Counted from the first letter of the stretch, positions 18,181-29,290 are shown. The stretch is DNA of 64,000 bases from Thiothrix eikelboomii (GCF_900167255.1 NZ_FUYB01000010.1:48501-112500), one strand, 5' to 3'. Program-made: numbers and translations. The notes: generated from the sequence alone by a model not told the origin.

Positions 18181-18266
18181 TAATTTAATTAGCTTTAATC
18201 TAATTAGTCTTAATTTAACTAATTTCAATTTAACTACAATTTAACTATTTTTAATCTAATAATCAT
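18181..18266. repeat. 15-bp AT-rich tandem repeat between ftsK and lolA
   Basis: Six adjacent degenerate units can be aligned: TAATTTAATTAGCTT, TAATCTAATTAGTCT, TAATTTAACTAATTT, CAATTTAACTA (short by 4), CAATTTAACTATTTT and TAATCTAATAATCAT. The last overlaps the ftsK stop codon. Almost no G or C is present. The array fills nearly the whole gap between two co-directional genes. Confidence 0.75.
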
Positions 18267-20796
18267 CGACCGGTGGCGGTGCGAGCACATCACGGGTACC
18301 ATTGGCTAGCACTGCACTAACCACTCCCGCAAGCTCCATATCCTCAATCATGCGTGCTGCACGGTTATAACCCACTTTTAAACGGCGTTGCAGATAGGAA
18401 ATCGAAGCCCGACGCGATTCAGTAACAACTTTCACCGCCTCATCGTACAGCGGATCAGCCTCTTCACCGGCTTCTAATGGCTCTAAGCCCGGAATCGCAT
18501 CCGAACCACCTTCCGTATCAGCTAGGACACCAACAATATATTCAGGTTCCCGTTGCTGCTTCAGATAAGTGGCTACATCCTCCACTTCTTGGTCAGTAAC
18601 GAGGGCACCATGAATGCGTTGTGGGATGGACGTACCCGGTGGCATATACAACATATCACCATAGCCGAGTAGCTGATCCGCCCCACCTTGATCGAGAATC
18701 GTCCGTGAGTCGATTTTAGTCGACACTTGGAAAGCAATCCGCGAAGGAATATTTGCCTTAATCAAACCCGTAATCACATCCACGGAAGGCCGTTGCGTCG
18801 CTAAAATCAAGTGAATCCCCGCTGCCCGTGCTTTTTGGGCTAGGCGTGCAATCAACTCTTCCACCTTTTTCCCCACCACCATCATCATATCGGCAAATTC
18901 GTCGATCACAATGACGATATAAGGCAAGGGTTGTAAAGCTTGGGGCTGCATGTCTAGCGATTTAGCAGGGTCAAATAAGGGGTCAGGAATGGGTTCACCA
19001 CGAGCCTCGGCTTCTTCTACCTTCGTATTGAAACCGGTGATATTGCGCACTTTTAGCTTAGACATCAGCAAATAGCGGCGCTCCATCTCTGCCACACACC
19101 AACGCAAGGCATTGGCAGAATCTTTCATATCGGTGACAACAGGAGCTAATAAATGCGGAATATTCTCATAGCTACTTAACTCTAACATTTTGGGGTCAAT
19201 CAAAATGAGGCGCACCTGCTCGGGGGTTGCTTTATACAATAAGCTTAAGAGCATGGCATTCACTGCCACTGATTTCCCTGAGCCGGTTGTACCTGCCACC
19301 AGTAAATGTGGCATCCGTGCTAAATCGGCTACAATCGGATTACCAGCAATATCTTTACCCAAAGCTAAAGTGAGTGGCGAGACACTTTTTTGATAAGCAC
19401 GCGACTCAATCAACTCACTAATCGTGACCACATCGCGCTTTTCATTCGGCACTTCAATCCCAATCGTCGGTCGCCCCGGAATAACCTCCACCACACGCAC
19501 ACTAGAAACGCACATATTGCGGGCTAAATCATTGGCTAACCCAGAAATCTTGCTAGCTTTCGTCCCATCCGGCAGCTGCAACTCAAAGCGAGTAATCACA
19601 GGTCCTGGCTCACAAGCCACCACGGTTGTATCTTTCACTCCATAATGTCCCAGCGACTCCACTAAGCGGGAGGCCAGTAAATCCAAAGCTTCTTTCGACT
19701 GACGGACCCGATCCTTCGCTGAAGGTGGTGGATTTAACAGTGATAAGCGCGGTAAGGTCACGGAGCTATCAGGATTTAGGGTATAAGCAGCATCTGCCAA
19801 AACATTATCCCGCACGGCCTGATCCGCTGCTGTCGTCCGCACTCTCGGCGTTTTTTCCTCAGCCACCTCTTTCACTGGCAATTTGGTCGGTACTTCTAAA
19901 GTTTTGGTTGGCTTGTCGGTGCGCTCTAAGTCTAAGGGCTGCTCACGCTCAGCAACCCCATGATCATCAAACAGTGGATCGTGTGATCCATAGGGGTCGG
20001 TTTCTAATGGATTACGCTTACCCGTCATTTGCTCTTTTAACGATTGCAACGCTGAAACCTTACCGAGCAAAGCCCCCATTTTACTCACCGACTCACCACT
20101 CGATTTTAATAAGTCCTTACTTACACTTAAGGTTGTGCCAGAGGCTGCCGCGACTGTAGGAGCATGCTTATCCTTCATGCCTTGTGCTTTTTCAAAGACA
20201 CTCAACATGAAATCACCGACCTTTTCAGTGACCTCTCCCCATGAAATATCTGCGACTACGGTCAACCCTCCCAAAAACAAGGACAATAACACCAGCAAAC
20301 TGCCATAAAAGCCTAAGAAGGTACCTTGTAGACCACCCGTTACCACAGACCCAAGGATACCCCCACCAATGCCATCGGGATAAGGTACAAATAGCATGTG
20401 CGCCAAACCACTCCCTGCCACGAGGGTCAAAATCGCCCCCACTATCGTAATCACATCATTCAGACCCCCAATAGGATTCGCAGGTGTGCGTAAATGTTTT
20501 GGATAGCGGAAGGCAGTCAAGCCTAAAGCCACTAAGACCACCGGCACGGCATAGGCAAAATAACCTAATAAGCCATACAGAAAATTGGCTAACCATGCAC
20601 CCTTACAGCCCGCGAGGTTTTTGCACACCGCCACACCAATGCCGCTATTATTGTGCACAAAAGGCCCTGGGTCTTTAGCATCATATGAGACGAGGGCTAA
20701 CAGCAGCACGGCTGCGATCCCCATAAAGACGATCATCGAGGCTTGTTGCAAACTAACACGCTTGCGCTGGTTGAGTTTAATTTTATCCTTGCTCAA
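18256..20796 (-). CDS. ftsK: DNA translocase FtsK
   Basis: An 846-residue septal DNA pump that clears chromosome ends and activates XerCD at dif during division. Four to five membrane helices occupy about residues 20-195, followed by a short linker (to about 340). The motor domain follows, with Walker A GTTGSGKSVAVNAM near 495 and Walker B IVIVIDEFADMMM near 620. The C-terminal winged-helix gamma domain (SYLQRRLKVGYNRAARMIEDM) binds KOPS sites. The start is TTG, with AAGGAAG about 8 nt upstream. Downstream come lolA and rarA on the same strand. Confidence 0.95.
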   Translation of the reverse strand: MSKDKIKLNQRKRVSLQQASMIVFMGIAAVLLLALVSYDAKDPGPFVHNNSGIGVAVCKNLAGCKGAWLANFLYGLLGYFAYAVPVVLVALGLTAFRYPKHLRTPANPIGGLNDVITIVGAILTLVAGSGLAHMLFVPYPDGIGGGILGSVVTGGLQGTFLGFYGSLLVLLSLFLGGLTVVADISWGEVTEKVGDFMLSVFEKAQGMKDKHAPTVAAASGTTLSVSKDLLKSSGESVSKMGALLGKVSALQSLKEQMTGKRNPLETDPYGSHDPLFDDHGVAEREQPLDLERTDKPTKTLEVPTKLPVKEVAEEKTPRVRTTAADQAVRDNVLADAAYTLNPDSSVTLPRLSLLNPPPSAKDRVRQSKEALDLLASRLVESLGHYGVKDTTVVACEPGPVITRFELQLPDGTKASKISGLANDLARNMCVSSVRVVEVIPGRPTIGIEVPNEKRDVVTISELIESRAYQKSVSPLTLALGKDIAGNPIVADLARMPHLLVAGTTGSGKSVAVNAMLLSLLYKATPEQVRLILIDPKMLELSSYENIPHLLAPVVTDMKDSANALRWCVAEMERRYLLMSKLKVRNITGFNTKVEEAEARGEPIPDPLFDPAKSLDMQPQALQPLPYIVIVIDEFADMMMVVGKKVEELIARLAQKARAAGIHLILATQRPSVDVITGLIKANIPSRIAFQVSTKIDSRTILDQGGADQLLGYGDMLYMPPGTSIPQRIHGALVTDQEVEDVATYLKQQREPEYIVGVLADTEGGSDAIPGLEPLEAGEEADPLYDEAVKVVTESRRASISYLQRRLKVGYNRAARMIEDMELAGVVSAVLANGTRDVLAPPPVDDY

Positions 20797-20951
20797 GTCA
20801 CCTACTTCCTTAGTTTTTTAAGTAATCAGCCAGCTAAAAGTATAGCCCGTTCTGCCAGCTTGAAATCTACTCATTGGATTACTACTTTACCCTATACTCT
20901 GCCTGCCTTAGGATTAGGCCAGTTATTTTGGCAGCATGAGCTTGCCCATAA

Positions 20952-21938
<987 letters not shown>

Positions 21939-21947
21939 TTGATAGAG

Positions 21948-22700
21948 ATGACTCGCCAGCTTCGATTGCATTTACTCAACCCTAATCGACCAGATGAAAA
22001 CTTTCCTCCGGTTGAGCAGGCTTGGGATGAACCGAATGGCTTATTAGCAGTCGGTGGCGATTTAAGCCTCAAACGCTTGGTGAATGCTTATCAACATGGC
22101 ATTTTCCCTTGGTTTGGCCCGCGTGAACCGATTTATTGGTGGAGCCCCGACCCGCGAGCGGTGCTCTATCCAAAAAATATTCGTATTAGCCGTAGCCTGC
22201 GTAAGTCCATGCGCAACAAAGGTTATCAAGTCCGCTTTGATCAGAATTTTTCAGCGGTCGTGCGTGCCTGTTCAGCCCCTCGTAGCTATACCAATGGCAC
22301 TTGGATCACTGATGATATGCATGCCGCTTATTGCCGACTGCATTTAGCGGGTTGGGCGCATTCAGTAGAAATTTATGATGCCACGGGTACAGAGCTAGTC
22401 GGTGGTTTATATGGCGTGGCGAGTGGTGGTGTATTCTGTGGGGAATCCATGTTTAGTCGTGCCCCCGATACCTCAAAAATGGCTTTAGTTGCTCTGGCTT
22501 ATCACCTAAAAACCTGGGGCTTTGCTTTAATTGATTGCCAAATGGCCAATCCTTATCTCATGAGTATGGGGGCTGAGACGATTAGCCGTGCTCAATTCTT
22601 GCGTACCTTAGCAAATCACCCTTACACTCCCTTTAAAACTACTTGGCAAGTCGATCCCAACATCGACTTATCGCGTTGGGATCCTGAACTGTGTCTCTAA
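21948..22700 (+). CDS. aat: Leucyl/phenylalanyl-tRNA-protein transferase
   Basis: A 250-residue enzyme of the N-degron pathway that adds Leu or Phe to proteins with N-terminal Arg or Lys, marking them for ClpS-ClpAP. FPPVEQAWDEPNGLLAVGG, YQHGIFPWF and IYWWSPDPRAVL in the first 70 residues are diagnostic. GGLYGVASGGVFCGESMFSR near 155-175 is the catalytic core. In many proteobacteria aat sits beside trxB and ftsK, as here. The stop overlaps that of convergent sppA by 2 nt. Confidence 0.95.
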   Translation: MTRQLRLHLLNPNRPDENFPPVEQAWDEPNGLLAVGGDLSLKRLVNAYQHGIFPWFGPREPIYWWSPDPRAVLYPKNIRISRSLRKSMRNKGYQVRFDQNFSAVVRACSAPRSYTNGTWITDDMHAAYCRLHLAGWAHSVEIYDATGTELVGGLYGVASGGVFCGESMFSRAPDTSKMALVALAYHLKTWGFALIDCQMANPYLMSMGAETISRAQFLRTLANHPYTPFKTTWQVDPNIDLSRWDPELCL

Positions 22701-23641
22701 ATCCAGCCCAGTGTCATGGAATAATTCAATAGCATTTTCATCGACAGACTTACTTTCTCAGTCAAACGCTGGATGAGATCTTTTTCGGCAGTAAAATTAA
22801 CGAGGGTTTCAGCACCAATCAACTCACGGGCTACATAAGACTCACTCCCCAAACCATCAATCAGCCCCAGCTCCACCGCAGTTTCACCTGTCCAAAATAG
22901 GCCACTAAATAACTCAGGATTATTCTTTAAACGTTCGCCCCGACCCTGCTTGACCACTTGAATAAACTGCTGATGAGTCACTGCCAGCATGCTATTGATA
23001 TGGGCAACTTCTGCTGGATTTTCTGGCAAGAACGGATCTAGCATGCCTTTATTGTCACCCGCCGTATACAAGCGGCGTTCAATACCTAATTTTTGCATGG
23101 CATCCACCGCCCCAAAGCTGTCCATGCGTACCCCAATAGAACCCACAATACTGGCTTTATCAGCATAAATTTTGTCCGCAGCAACTGCAATGTAGTAACC
23201 ACCCGAGGCACACATATCCATCACCACCGCATACACCGGGATATTTTGATACTGTTCTTTTAAACGGCGAATCTCATCATTAATATACCCCGCCTGCACA
23301 GGGCTACCACCGGGGCTATTAATTTTTAAAATCACACCTTTAGTTTTGGGGTTTTCAAAAGCCTTGCGCAAGCTTGGAATCAGCAAATCGGCACTGGCCT
23401 CTGCTCCATCCATAATCGCCCCTTTGACCTCGACAACAGCACTGACTTTATCTGCCGTACTTAAAGCCGACTTAGACTCCAAACCGCGACCCAAGCCCAG
23501 CATCATGCCAAGCGCGAGCAACAAATAACCAACAAAGAATAATTTGAAAAAAATACCCCAACGCCTTGCACGCCGTTGCTCTTTAAGCCCCTCCATTGCT
23601 ATTTCTTTTAGTACTTGAATCGCTTGGGTTTCTTCATTCAT
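22697..23641 (-). CDS. sppA: Signal peptide peptidase SppA, short form
   Basis: A 314-residue membrane-bound serine protease of family S49 that degrades cleaved signal peptides. One N-terminal membrane helix (WGIFFKLFFVGYLLLALGMM, residues 28-47) anchors it. INSPGGSPVQAG near 110 shapes the active site, the nucleophile serine is in MCASGGYYIA near 147, and the catalytic lysine is in the following helix region (KIYADKASIVGSIGV). The single-domain length matches the 36-kDa type, not the double-length E. coli SppA. GAGG lies about 8 nt before the ATG. HAD phosphatase and rluC lie upstream on the same strand. Confidence 0.92.
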   Translation of the reverse strand: MNEETQAIQVLKEIAMEGLKEQRRARRWGIFFKLFFVGYLLLALGMMLGLGRGLESKSALSTADKVSAVVEVKGAIMDGAEASADLLIPSLRKAFENPKTKGVILKINSPGGSPVQAGYINDEIRRLKEQYQNIPVYAVVMDMCASGGYYIAVAADKIYADKASIVGSIGVRMDSFGAVDAMQKLGIERRLYTAGDNKGMLDPFLPENPAEVAHINSMLAVTHQQFIQVVKQGRGERLKNNPELFSGLFWTGETAVELGLIDGLGSESYVARELIGAETLVNFTAEKDLIQRLTEKVSLSMKMLLNYSMTLGWI

Positions 23642-23663
23642 GCGCTCGCCTCGTCTCTTTGCC

Positions 23664-24332
23664 TTAGGATTTAGCTAGATTATCTAACCAAATTGGCAAT
23701 TCGCGAATATCATCTAGACAAACGCGCGGCGCTAACGCCAACAAACGCTCAGACCCATGCACACCATAGTTTACCCCTGCTGCATCCATCTTGATATTAT
23801 GTGCCATTTGTAGGTCATACTCGGTATCACCGATCATCAGTGCGGCTGAAGCAGGCAAATCATAATCGACCAAAATTTCTTCTAACATCCGAGGATGGGG
23901 CTTAGAAAATGTTTCATCAGCACAGCGCGTAATGGGGAAAAAGGCGGTTAGCTGTGTTTCTGCCAACACCTGATTTAAGCCTTGCCGTGACTTGCCCGTT
24001 GCAATCGCTAGCCAATAACCTTGTTCAGCTAAGTGCTCTAAAGTCTCACGCGCTCCCGTAAACAACTCACTTGGTTTACGGTTATGCAAGAAAAACTGCT
24101 GCTTATACTCATGGGCTGCTGCTTGAATCAGTGCATATTGCGCTTGAGGGAAAAGATGCTGAAACGCCTCTTCCAGCCCTAAACCAATAATATTCCGAAT
24201 TTCAGCATCCGTGCGGGGCGCTAAGCCCACCTTAGCATTCACTCGATGAATACAAGCGACAATATGTGCTGCAGAGTCGATTAAGGTGCCATCCCAATCA
24301 AAAATCAGCAACTGATAGGGTTTTGGTTTCAT
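23664..24332 (-). CDS. HAD-superfamily phosphatase, Gph-like
   Basis: A 222-residue HAD hydrolase. IFDWDGTLIDSA at residues 9-20 holds the nucleophile and general-acid aspartates, IATGKSRQGL near 115 is motif II, and FSKPHPRMLEEIL followed by MIGDTEYDLQMA near 165-180 give motifs III and IV. The helical cap region resembles phosphoglycolate phosphatase. It is translationally coupled to rluC (ATGA overlap). The rluC-HAD-sppA order is common in gammaproteobacteria, but the substrate is not established. Confidence 0.88.
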   Translation of the reverse strand: MKPKPYQLLIFDWDGTLIDSAAHIVACIHRVNAKVGLAPRTDAEIRNIIGLGLEEAFQHLFPQAQYALIQAAAHEYKQQFFLHNRKPSELFTGARETLEHLAEQGYWLAIATGKSRQGLNQVLAETQLTAFFPITRCADETFSKPHPRMLEEILVDYDLPASAALMIGDTEYDLQMAHNIKMDAAGVNYGVHGSERLLALAPRVCLDDIRELPIWLDNLAKS

Positions 24333-25270
24333 TTTGGAAGCTTTAGTGCTTTGAGGACTTGATTAATATCATCGGGCAAGGGGGCTTCAAACTGAAGCTT
24401 TTGCCCACTCAACTCAAAATAGCAGGCTAAGCTGGCTGCATGTAAGCACAGACGCTTCACTCCAACATCACGATAAGCACGATTCAATTTAAAATCACCA
24501 TAGCGCTCATCGCCTAGAATCGGGAAACCTAAATGGGCTGCCTGCACCCGAATTTGGTGCATACGTCCGGTCAGGATTTGCACATCCATTAAGGTACAAT
24601 CGCCATAGACTGAAATGGGTTTAAAAATACTCTCCGCTGTCTGCCCCTCTTCATCTTCCTCAGCGACTTGCATCTTTTGATAAGAATTATTTTCACGCTT
24701 TAAATCCACGGTAATATGGCGCTTACCACCTTGCCAACGCCCATGTACTAAAGCGCGGTAGTGCTTTTCAATTTCGCCCGCTTTGAGCATCTGATGCAAA
24801 GCCGTCAGCGCAGGCCGTGACTTCGCCAAGATCACTAGACCACTGGTATCTTTATCTAAACGATGCACTAATTCGACAAAAGGTAAATTAGGCCGTAATT
24901 GCCTAAACGCTTCAATCAGGCCAAAGCTGACCCCACTACCACCGTGTACTGGCAAACCTGCTGGCTTATTAACCACAATCAGATGGGTGTCTTCATGAAG
25001 AATCGCCTGATCAATCCGCTCAAGTAACTGATCAGAAGCTTCTGCAGTGCGGGGCTGCTCCAATTCAGTCCGAACCGGTGGGATGCGAATCTGTTCGCCC
25101 TCAACCAGCTTGTATTCTGGCTTTACGCGCTTTTTATCGACACGAACTTCACCTTTACGAACAATACGATAGATGACACTTTTCGGAACTTTCTTAAAGT
25201 ATTTTAACAGAAAGTTATCAATCCGCTGCCCTGCCTCATTAGCAGTCACGGTATAGTATTCAACTGACAT
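24329..25270 (-). CDS. rluC: 23S rRNA pseudouridine synthase RluC
   Basis: A 313-residue enzyme making pseudouridines at 23S rRNA positions 955, 2504 and 2580 (E. coli numbering). An S4 RNA-binding domain fills the first 70 residues (QRIDNFLLKYFKKVPKSVIYR). The catalytic aspartate is in VHRLDKDTSGLVILAKS near 140-150, and GRMHQIRVQAAHLGFPILGD near 240 is the second motif. It faces rne across a 683-bp intergenic region, the same pairing as in E. coli. The downstream HAD gene overlaps its stop. Confidence 0.94.
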   Translation of the reverse strand: MSVEYYTVTANEAGQRIDNFLLKYFKKVPKSVIYRIVRKGEVRVDKKRVKPEYKLVEGEQIRIPPVRTELEQPRTAEASDQLLERIDQAILHEDTHLIVVNKPAGLPVHGGSGVSFGLIEAFRQLRPNLPFVELVHRLDKDTSGLVILAKSRPALTALHQMLKAGEIEKHYRALVHGRWQGGKRHITVDLKRENNSYQKMQVAEEDEEGQTAESIFKPISVYGDCTLMDVQILTGRMHQIRVQAAHLGFPILGDERYGDFKLNRAYRDVGVKRLCLHAASLACYFELSGQKLQFEAPLPDDINQVLKALKLPK

Positions 25271-25474
25271 GCGAGAAAAGCCTTATTCAGGGTGCTAATT
25301 GTCGGGAATCCGATTGAATGCAATTAGCCAACTTGCTATATTCAGGCTAGGTTACTGGACAGATGGATTTAAAAGTCTGACCGTTGAGCCTAGTGGTTTC
25401 TGCCTACCGATAGACGGATTTACAGCTAGACGTTTACTGGTACGCATAATAGGACTCAAAACCGGATGATTCAA

Positions 25475-25561
25475 TCAAATTCCAAGCGGAATTTGAGCAG
25501 GGAGAGTTGCAGATACAGACGATTCTACCTAAGCGCAGCGCCTTCAGTAGGTTTTACTGAA
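25475..25561 (+). promoter_or_regulatory. Two stem-loops in the rne leader
   Basis: The first is a perfect 9-bp stem (TCAAATTCC with GGAATTTGA, loop AAGC) at 25475-25496. The second is a perfect 7-bp stem (TTCAGTA with TACTGAA, loop GGTTT) at 25543-25561. They lie 390-480 nt before the rne ATG. By analogy with the rne5 leader they may be RNase E recognition elements; that is inference. Confidence 0.5.
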
Positions 25562-25864
25562 AGTCAATTAACATAGCAGATACCTGTTATTGCCGCTGCC
25601 TGTTTTTAGAGAAGGAAACTAACACTAAGATAGATCGAAGTTTAAGATCGAACCTTAACTGATATAACTAATGATAACCTCGTCTCATCTGATACTTCAT
25701 CAGGTTAGGGCAATTGCCAGCGGGACAAGGCATTGATTGGACAAATCAAGCAACAGCATGCATCAAATTAAGAGGTAATATAAAGCACACTGGGATGATC
25801 TCAACCTTACTTACCCCATGTTTACACCTCAATATCCAAACTTAAACGCTTTGGATAGGTGCTA

Positions 25865-25924
25865 ATGGCTTTTACCTTCGGGCTTATTGTTGTCGGCTAC
25901 TTCTTGATGAATAGGAAAAGCTGA
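25865..25924 (+). CDS. Possible 19-residue hydrophobic leader peptide
   Basis: ATG at 25865, with AGGTG a few bases upstream, opens a 19-codon frame reading MAFTFGLIVVGYFLMNRKS, ending 29 nt before rne. It has one hydrophobic segment and a basic end, so it could be a small membrane peptide or an upstream frame that tunes rne translation. It may also be chance. Confidence 0.3.
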   Translation: MAFTFGLIVVGYFLMNRKS

Positions 25925-25953
25925 GCAGGTACTGCACGTTTGTGGTGTAGTAC

Positions 25954-27714
25954 ATGAAAAGAATTTTAATTAACGCGACGCAAGCCGAAGAAATTCGTGT
26001 TGCGATGGTAGACGGGCAGCGCCTCTACGATTTGGATATCGAGCATCCTTTTCGTGCGCAAAAAAAGTCCAACATTTATAAAGGGGTCATCACGCGGATT
26101 GAGCCGAGCCTTGAGGCTGCTTTTGTTAACTATGGCGCACAACGTCATGGTTTTCTTTCCTTTCGGGAAATTGCCCCGGAATGCTATCACCCTGATGCTG
26201 TCAAAAAATATGGCAATAGCAACAAAGTTAATATCAAAGACATGCTGCGTGAGGGTCAGGAAATCCTCATTCAAGTGGATAAAGAAGAGCGTGGTAATAA
26301 AGGCGCTGCCTTAACCACTTATATTAGCCTTGCAGGGCGATATTTGGTATTGATGCCCAATAACCCCAAAGCAGGCGGTGTTTCCCGGCGGATTGAGGGC
26401 GAAGATCGCCAACAAATCAAGCAAACCCTCAGTGATTTAGAAATTCCTGAAGGCATGGGTGCGATTGTACGCACCGCAGGCGTTGATCGTGAACTCGAAG
26501 AGTTGAGCTGGGACTTAGATTATCTGAAAACACTGTGGGAGGCGATCACCTCAGCAGCCAATCAGCACAAGGCTCCTGTCCTGCTTTATCAAGAAAGCAA
26601 TGTCATTATTCGCGCCTTACGTGATTATTTCCGTCGTGATATTGGCGAAATCGTTATTGATGACCCTAAAGTTTTTAAGCAAGCCCAAGATTTTATGCAG
26701 GCGGTCATGCCGCAAAATCTGCGTAAGTTAAAACTCTATCAAGACAATACTCCGCTGTTTAGCCGTTATCAGGTCGAATATCAAATTGAAACTGCCTTCC
26801 AGCGGACGGTCAATCTGCCCTCTGGTGGAGCAATTGTCATTGACCATACCGAAGCCTTGGTTTCAATTGATATTAACTCAGCACGGGCAACCAAAGGCCA
26901 TGATATTGAAGAAACAGCGCTCAATACCAACCTTGAGGCGGCCGATGAAATTGCACGCCAATTACGCTTACGTGATTTAGGCGGCTTAATCGTGATCGAC
27001 TTCATTGATATGCTACCGAGTAAGCATCAACGTGATGTCGAGCGGCGCTTAAAAGAAGCCTTAAAAGTAGACCGCGCTCGGGTGCAAGTGGGGCGCATTT
27101 CTCGCTTTGGTTTGTTGGAGATGTCACGCCAGCGCTTACGTCCTTCTTTAGGCGAATCCAGCCAACTGGTTTGCCCGCGCTGTGAGGGTCAAGGCCATAT
27201 TCGTAATACCGATTCTTTAGCCCTCTCGATCCTGCGTCTGATGGAAGAGGAGTCGATGAAAGAACTGACGGGTCGAGTCATCGCCCAAGTCCCCGTCCCT
27301 GTAGCAGCCTATCTTTTGAATGAAAAGCGTGATTCGATTGTTAATATTCAAAAGCGCCGCAATATTGAACTGACGGTTATTCCTAATCCGCATTTGGATA
27401 CCCCGCATTTTGAAATTATGCGCGTGCGGACGGATGATCTGGAAACCGTCGGTGCCAGTTATACGCAAATCAGCGAGCCTGAAGAAACTGATGCAAACTT
27501 AATGGCTGAGCGTTTAGTTAACCCTAGCCCTGTCCAACAAGAAGCGGTCGTAGGTAATGTTATTCCGACTCAACCTGCTCCACAAATTGAACGTACTGAG
27601 CGTCGACCTACACCCCTGCCAGCAGAAGTAGAAACGGAGATCCTGGATGTCCAGAAAAATCCGGGGCTCATTCGCCGCATCCTGAATGGTCTATTTCAGC
27701 AGTGCCAAAGTTGA
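25954..27714 (+). CDS. rne: Ribonuclease E, catalytic half (frame ends at domain boundary)
   Basis: A 586-residue frame containing the whole catalytic part of RNase E, the endonuclease that initiates mRNA decay and processes rRNA and tRNA. An S1 domain lies at about 35-125. Active-site aspartates are in VSIDINSAR near 305 and LIVIDFIDM near 348. The zinc-link cysteines CPRCEGQGH at about 406-409 match E. coli 404/407. The frame then stops at 27714, just after [12 protein letters not shown], where homologues continue into the scaffold half. That half follows in the +1 frame. RNase E truncated after the catalytic region is viable in E. coli, so this product could work alone. The ribosome site is weak. 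Confidence 0.93.
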   Translation: MKRILINATQAEEIRVAMVDGQRLYDLDIEHPFRAQKKSNIYKGVITRIEPSLEAAFVNYGAQRHGFLSFREIAPECYHPDAVKKYGNSNKVNIKDMLREGQEILIQVDKEERGNKGAALTTYISLAGRYLVLMPNNPKAGGVSRRIEGEDRQQIKQTLSDLEIPEGMGAIVRTAGVDRELEELSWDLDYLKTLWEAITSAANQHKAPVLLYQESNVIIRALRDYFRRDIGEIVIDDPKVFKQAQDFMQAVMPQNLRKLKLYQDNTPLFSRYQVEYQIETAFQRTVNLPSGGAIVIDHTEALVSIDINSARATKGHDIEETALNTNLEAADEIARQLRLRDLGGLIVIDFIDMLPSKHQRDVERRLKEALKVDRARVQVGRISRFGLLEMSRQRLRPSLGESSQLVCPRCEGQGHIRNTDSLALSILRLMEEESMKELTGRVIAQVPVPVAAYLLNEKRDSIVNIQKRRNIELTVIPNPHLDTPHFEIMRVRTDDLETVGASYTQISEPEETDANLMAERLVNPSPVQQEAVVGNVIPTQPAPQIERTERRPTPLPAEVETEILDVQKNPGLIRRILNGLFQQCQS

Positions 27715-29272
27715 CCCGACAATGGAGCAAGTGAAAGCTAAAGCCGCTGAGCAAGCAGCTCAAGCGGCTACTCAAGCTCAAGCAACCACTGAAACAGCAA
27801 GTGCAGACGATCGACGGAACAACTCGAATAATCACCAAAATCGGCGGAACAACCCGAATAACCAGCCCAATCGACGGAATAATCAAAATCAAGATCGGCG
27901 ACGTAATGATGAAGCTCGCCGACAAGCTCAAGCGGTGGATGGCACGCACTCAGACACGCCCACTGAAGCTGCTCCGGCAAACCGACCTGAGCGCCAAGAA
28001 CGGCGGAGTCGGCAAGGACGGCGCTCAACAGATAACCCACCATCTGTTGATGAATTCAAGTCAGCCCATCTAGATCCAGCTGCAGAGGCTGAACTTGAAA
28101 CTGCGCCAACATCAAACCGTAATGAGCATCGTGAACGCAATCGTAATCGCCAAGAACGCGAGACACGTCAACCCAATCAAAATCGGCGGCCGCGTGAACG
28201 TACATCTGCGCCCTCAGAAACCAGCCCCTCTGAGCCAGAACTTGAAGTCGTAGTTGTCAGCAGCGAAAGCATTGAACTGGAAGAAATCATCGTTGAAAAC
28301 ACGGCGACTACCTTGCAAGACGGTTCACAAAAACGTGACAATCGTCACCAACGTAATCGCGGGCGGCGGGAACGCAATCATCGTTCAAACGTTGAAACTG
28401 AAACGGCGAGTGCCGATTCTGAGCTGCAGATTACTGAAATTTGTATAGCGCAATTAAAAGCGGATATTGCCCAACCTCAGCTGAGGGAAACGGCAACCGG
28501 CACGCCTGCCCCACAATCAACAGAGCCAGCAAGCCGCTACAGTCATACTGATAAACGAGTACCCTCGCCAGAAACGCTAGAACCGCTGATTATTGATCTG
28601 ATTCCGAAGAAGCCTTCACGGCAAGAACGCCGCCAGCGACAGCCCAATCAAGGCAATCCTCGAAGACCCGAACAACCAGCGGTCGCAGCATCTACCGAGC
28701 TGATAGCAGCACCAGTAGAGACAGAAAGCGAGACAGTACCTCATCAGCAGGCAGTGGTTACTGAAGCCCAGCCTAGTGCATCAAGCCCAGTCTTAGTACC
28801 CACTCGCTCTGAACAGCGACCTAATACCGAGGCCGAGGTTATAGCTGCTGAAACACCTGATGAGTTCGACGAGAAAGCTAATAAGCCTGAACTGCTGAGT
28901 GAACCGTCGATACAGGAGGCAGTCATTCCGGCTACCCACCTAGCAACTTCCCTGTCTGAGCAGGCAGGCCTTGCAGCATCAAAACCTGAGCCAGAAACAG
29001 TCAATGGTTTTCATCATCAGGATGCGAGCGTGACCGCCACTGAGAGCACAATTAAGCTTGAGACAGTGCCGCTACCTATCGAGCTGAACTCAAATGACAC
29101 GGGTACAGAGCGCCTAACAGAGCATGGTAGTTATGATCTGCAAACCAGCCATCATAAAGAGGAAGCTGCCGAGGCTAGCGATAGTCTGCCGGAATCAGTG
29201 CCAACAGTAACCCCCGAGCCAGAGCCAGCCTTACCTGCGAAAAAACGGCCTATTTGGATGCATTCTGACTAA
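27686..29272 (+). CDS. rne: RNase E scaffold half, in the +1 frame
   Basis: A 528-codon frame overlapping the catalytic half by 29 nt. It is the arginine-, asparagine- and glutamine-rich disordered C-terminal part of RNase E: blocks such as [35 protein letters not shown] and [12 protein letters not shown] resemble the RNA-binding arginine-rich segments. Acidic P/E/T-rich spacers follow, and a short conserved-looking end [10 protein letters not shown]. In relatives it binds the membrane and degradosome partners. Joining LF of the first frame to SSAKVDP of this one, by skipping C27697, restores an ordinary RNase E of about 1,100 residues. The ATG at 27686 is inside the first frame with no clear ribosome site. 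Confidence 0.8.
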   Translation: MVYFSSAKVDPTMEQVKAKAAEQAAQAATQAQATTETASADDRRNNSNNHQNRRNNPNNQPNRRNNQNQDRRRNDEARRQAQAVDGTHSDTPTEAAPANRPERQERRSRQGRRSTDNPPSVDEFKSAHLDPAAEAELETAPTSNRNEHRERNRNRQERETRQPNQNRRPRERTSAPSETSPSEPELEVVVVSSESIELEEIIVENTATTLQDGSQKRDNRHQRNRGRRERNHRSNVETETASADSELQITEICIAQLKADIAQPQLRETATGTPAPQSTEPASRYSHTDKRVPSPETLEPLIIDLIPKKPSRQERRQRQPNQGNPRRPEQPAVAASTELIAAPVETESETVPHQQAVVTEAQPSASSPVLVPTRSEQRPNTEAEVIAAETPDEFDEKANKPELLSEPSIQEAVIPATHLATSLSEQAGLAASKPEPETVNGFHHQDASVTATESTIKLETVPLPIELNSNDTGTERLTEHGSYDLQTSHHKEEAAEASDSLPESVPTVTPEPEPALPAKKRPIWMHSD

Positions 29273-29290
29273 AGCACGCTAAGTATACCG

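Larger units (their letters stand above)
25271..25953 (+). promoter_or_regulatory. Long rne leader and divergent rluC/rne promoter region
   Basis: A 683-bp gap with no gene of normal size. In E. coli the rne mRNA has a ~360-nt untranslated leader whose hairpins are cut by RNase E itself, giving feedback control. The length and position here suggest the same. Two clear stem-loops are seen at 25475-25496 and 25543-25561, and a 19-codon open frame ends 29 nt before rne. Promoters cannot be fixed by eye. Confidence 0.6.

Noticed and set aside
19626..20159. A 177-codon open frame on the plus strand inside ftsK
   Set aside because: It is antisense to the strongly conserved ftsK gene, has no recognisable protein motif and no ribosome site; it is a shadow of the linker and membrane region.
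25271..25953. A tRNA or other stable RNA in the rluC-rne gap
   Set aside because: No cloverleaf or GGTTCRAATCC-type T-arm was found; hairpins fit an mRNA leader better.
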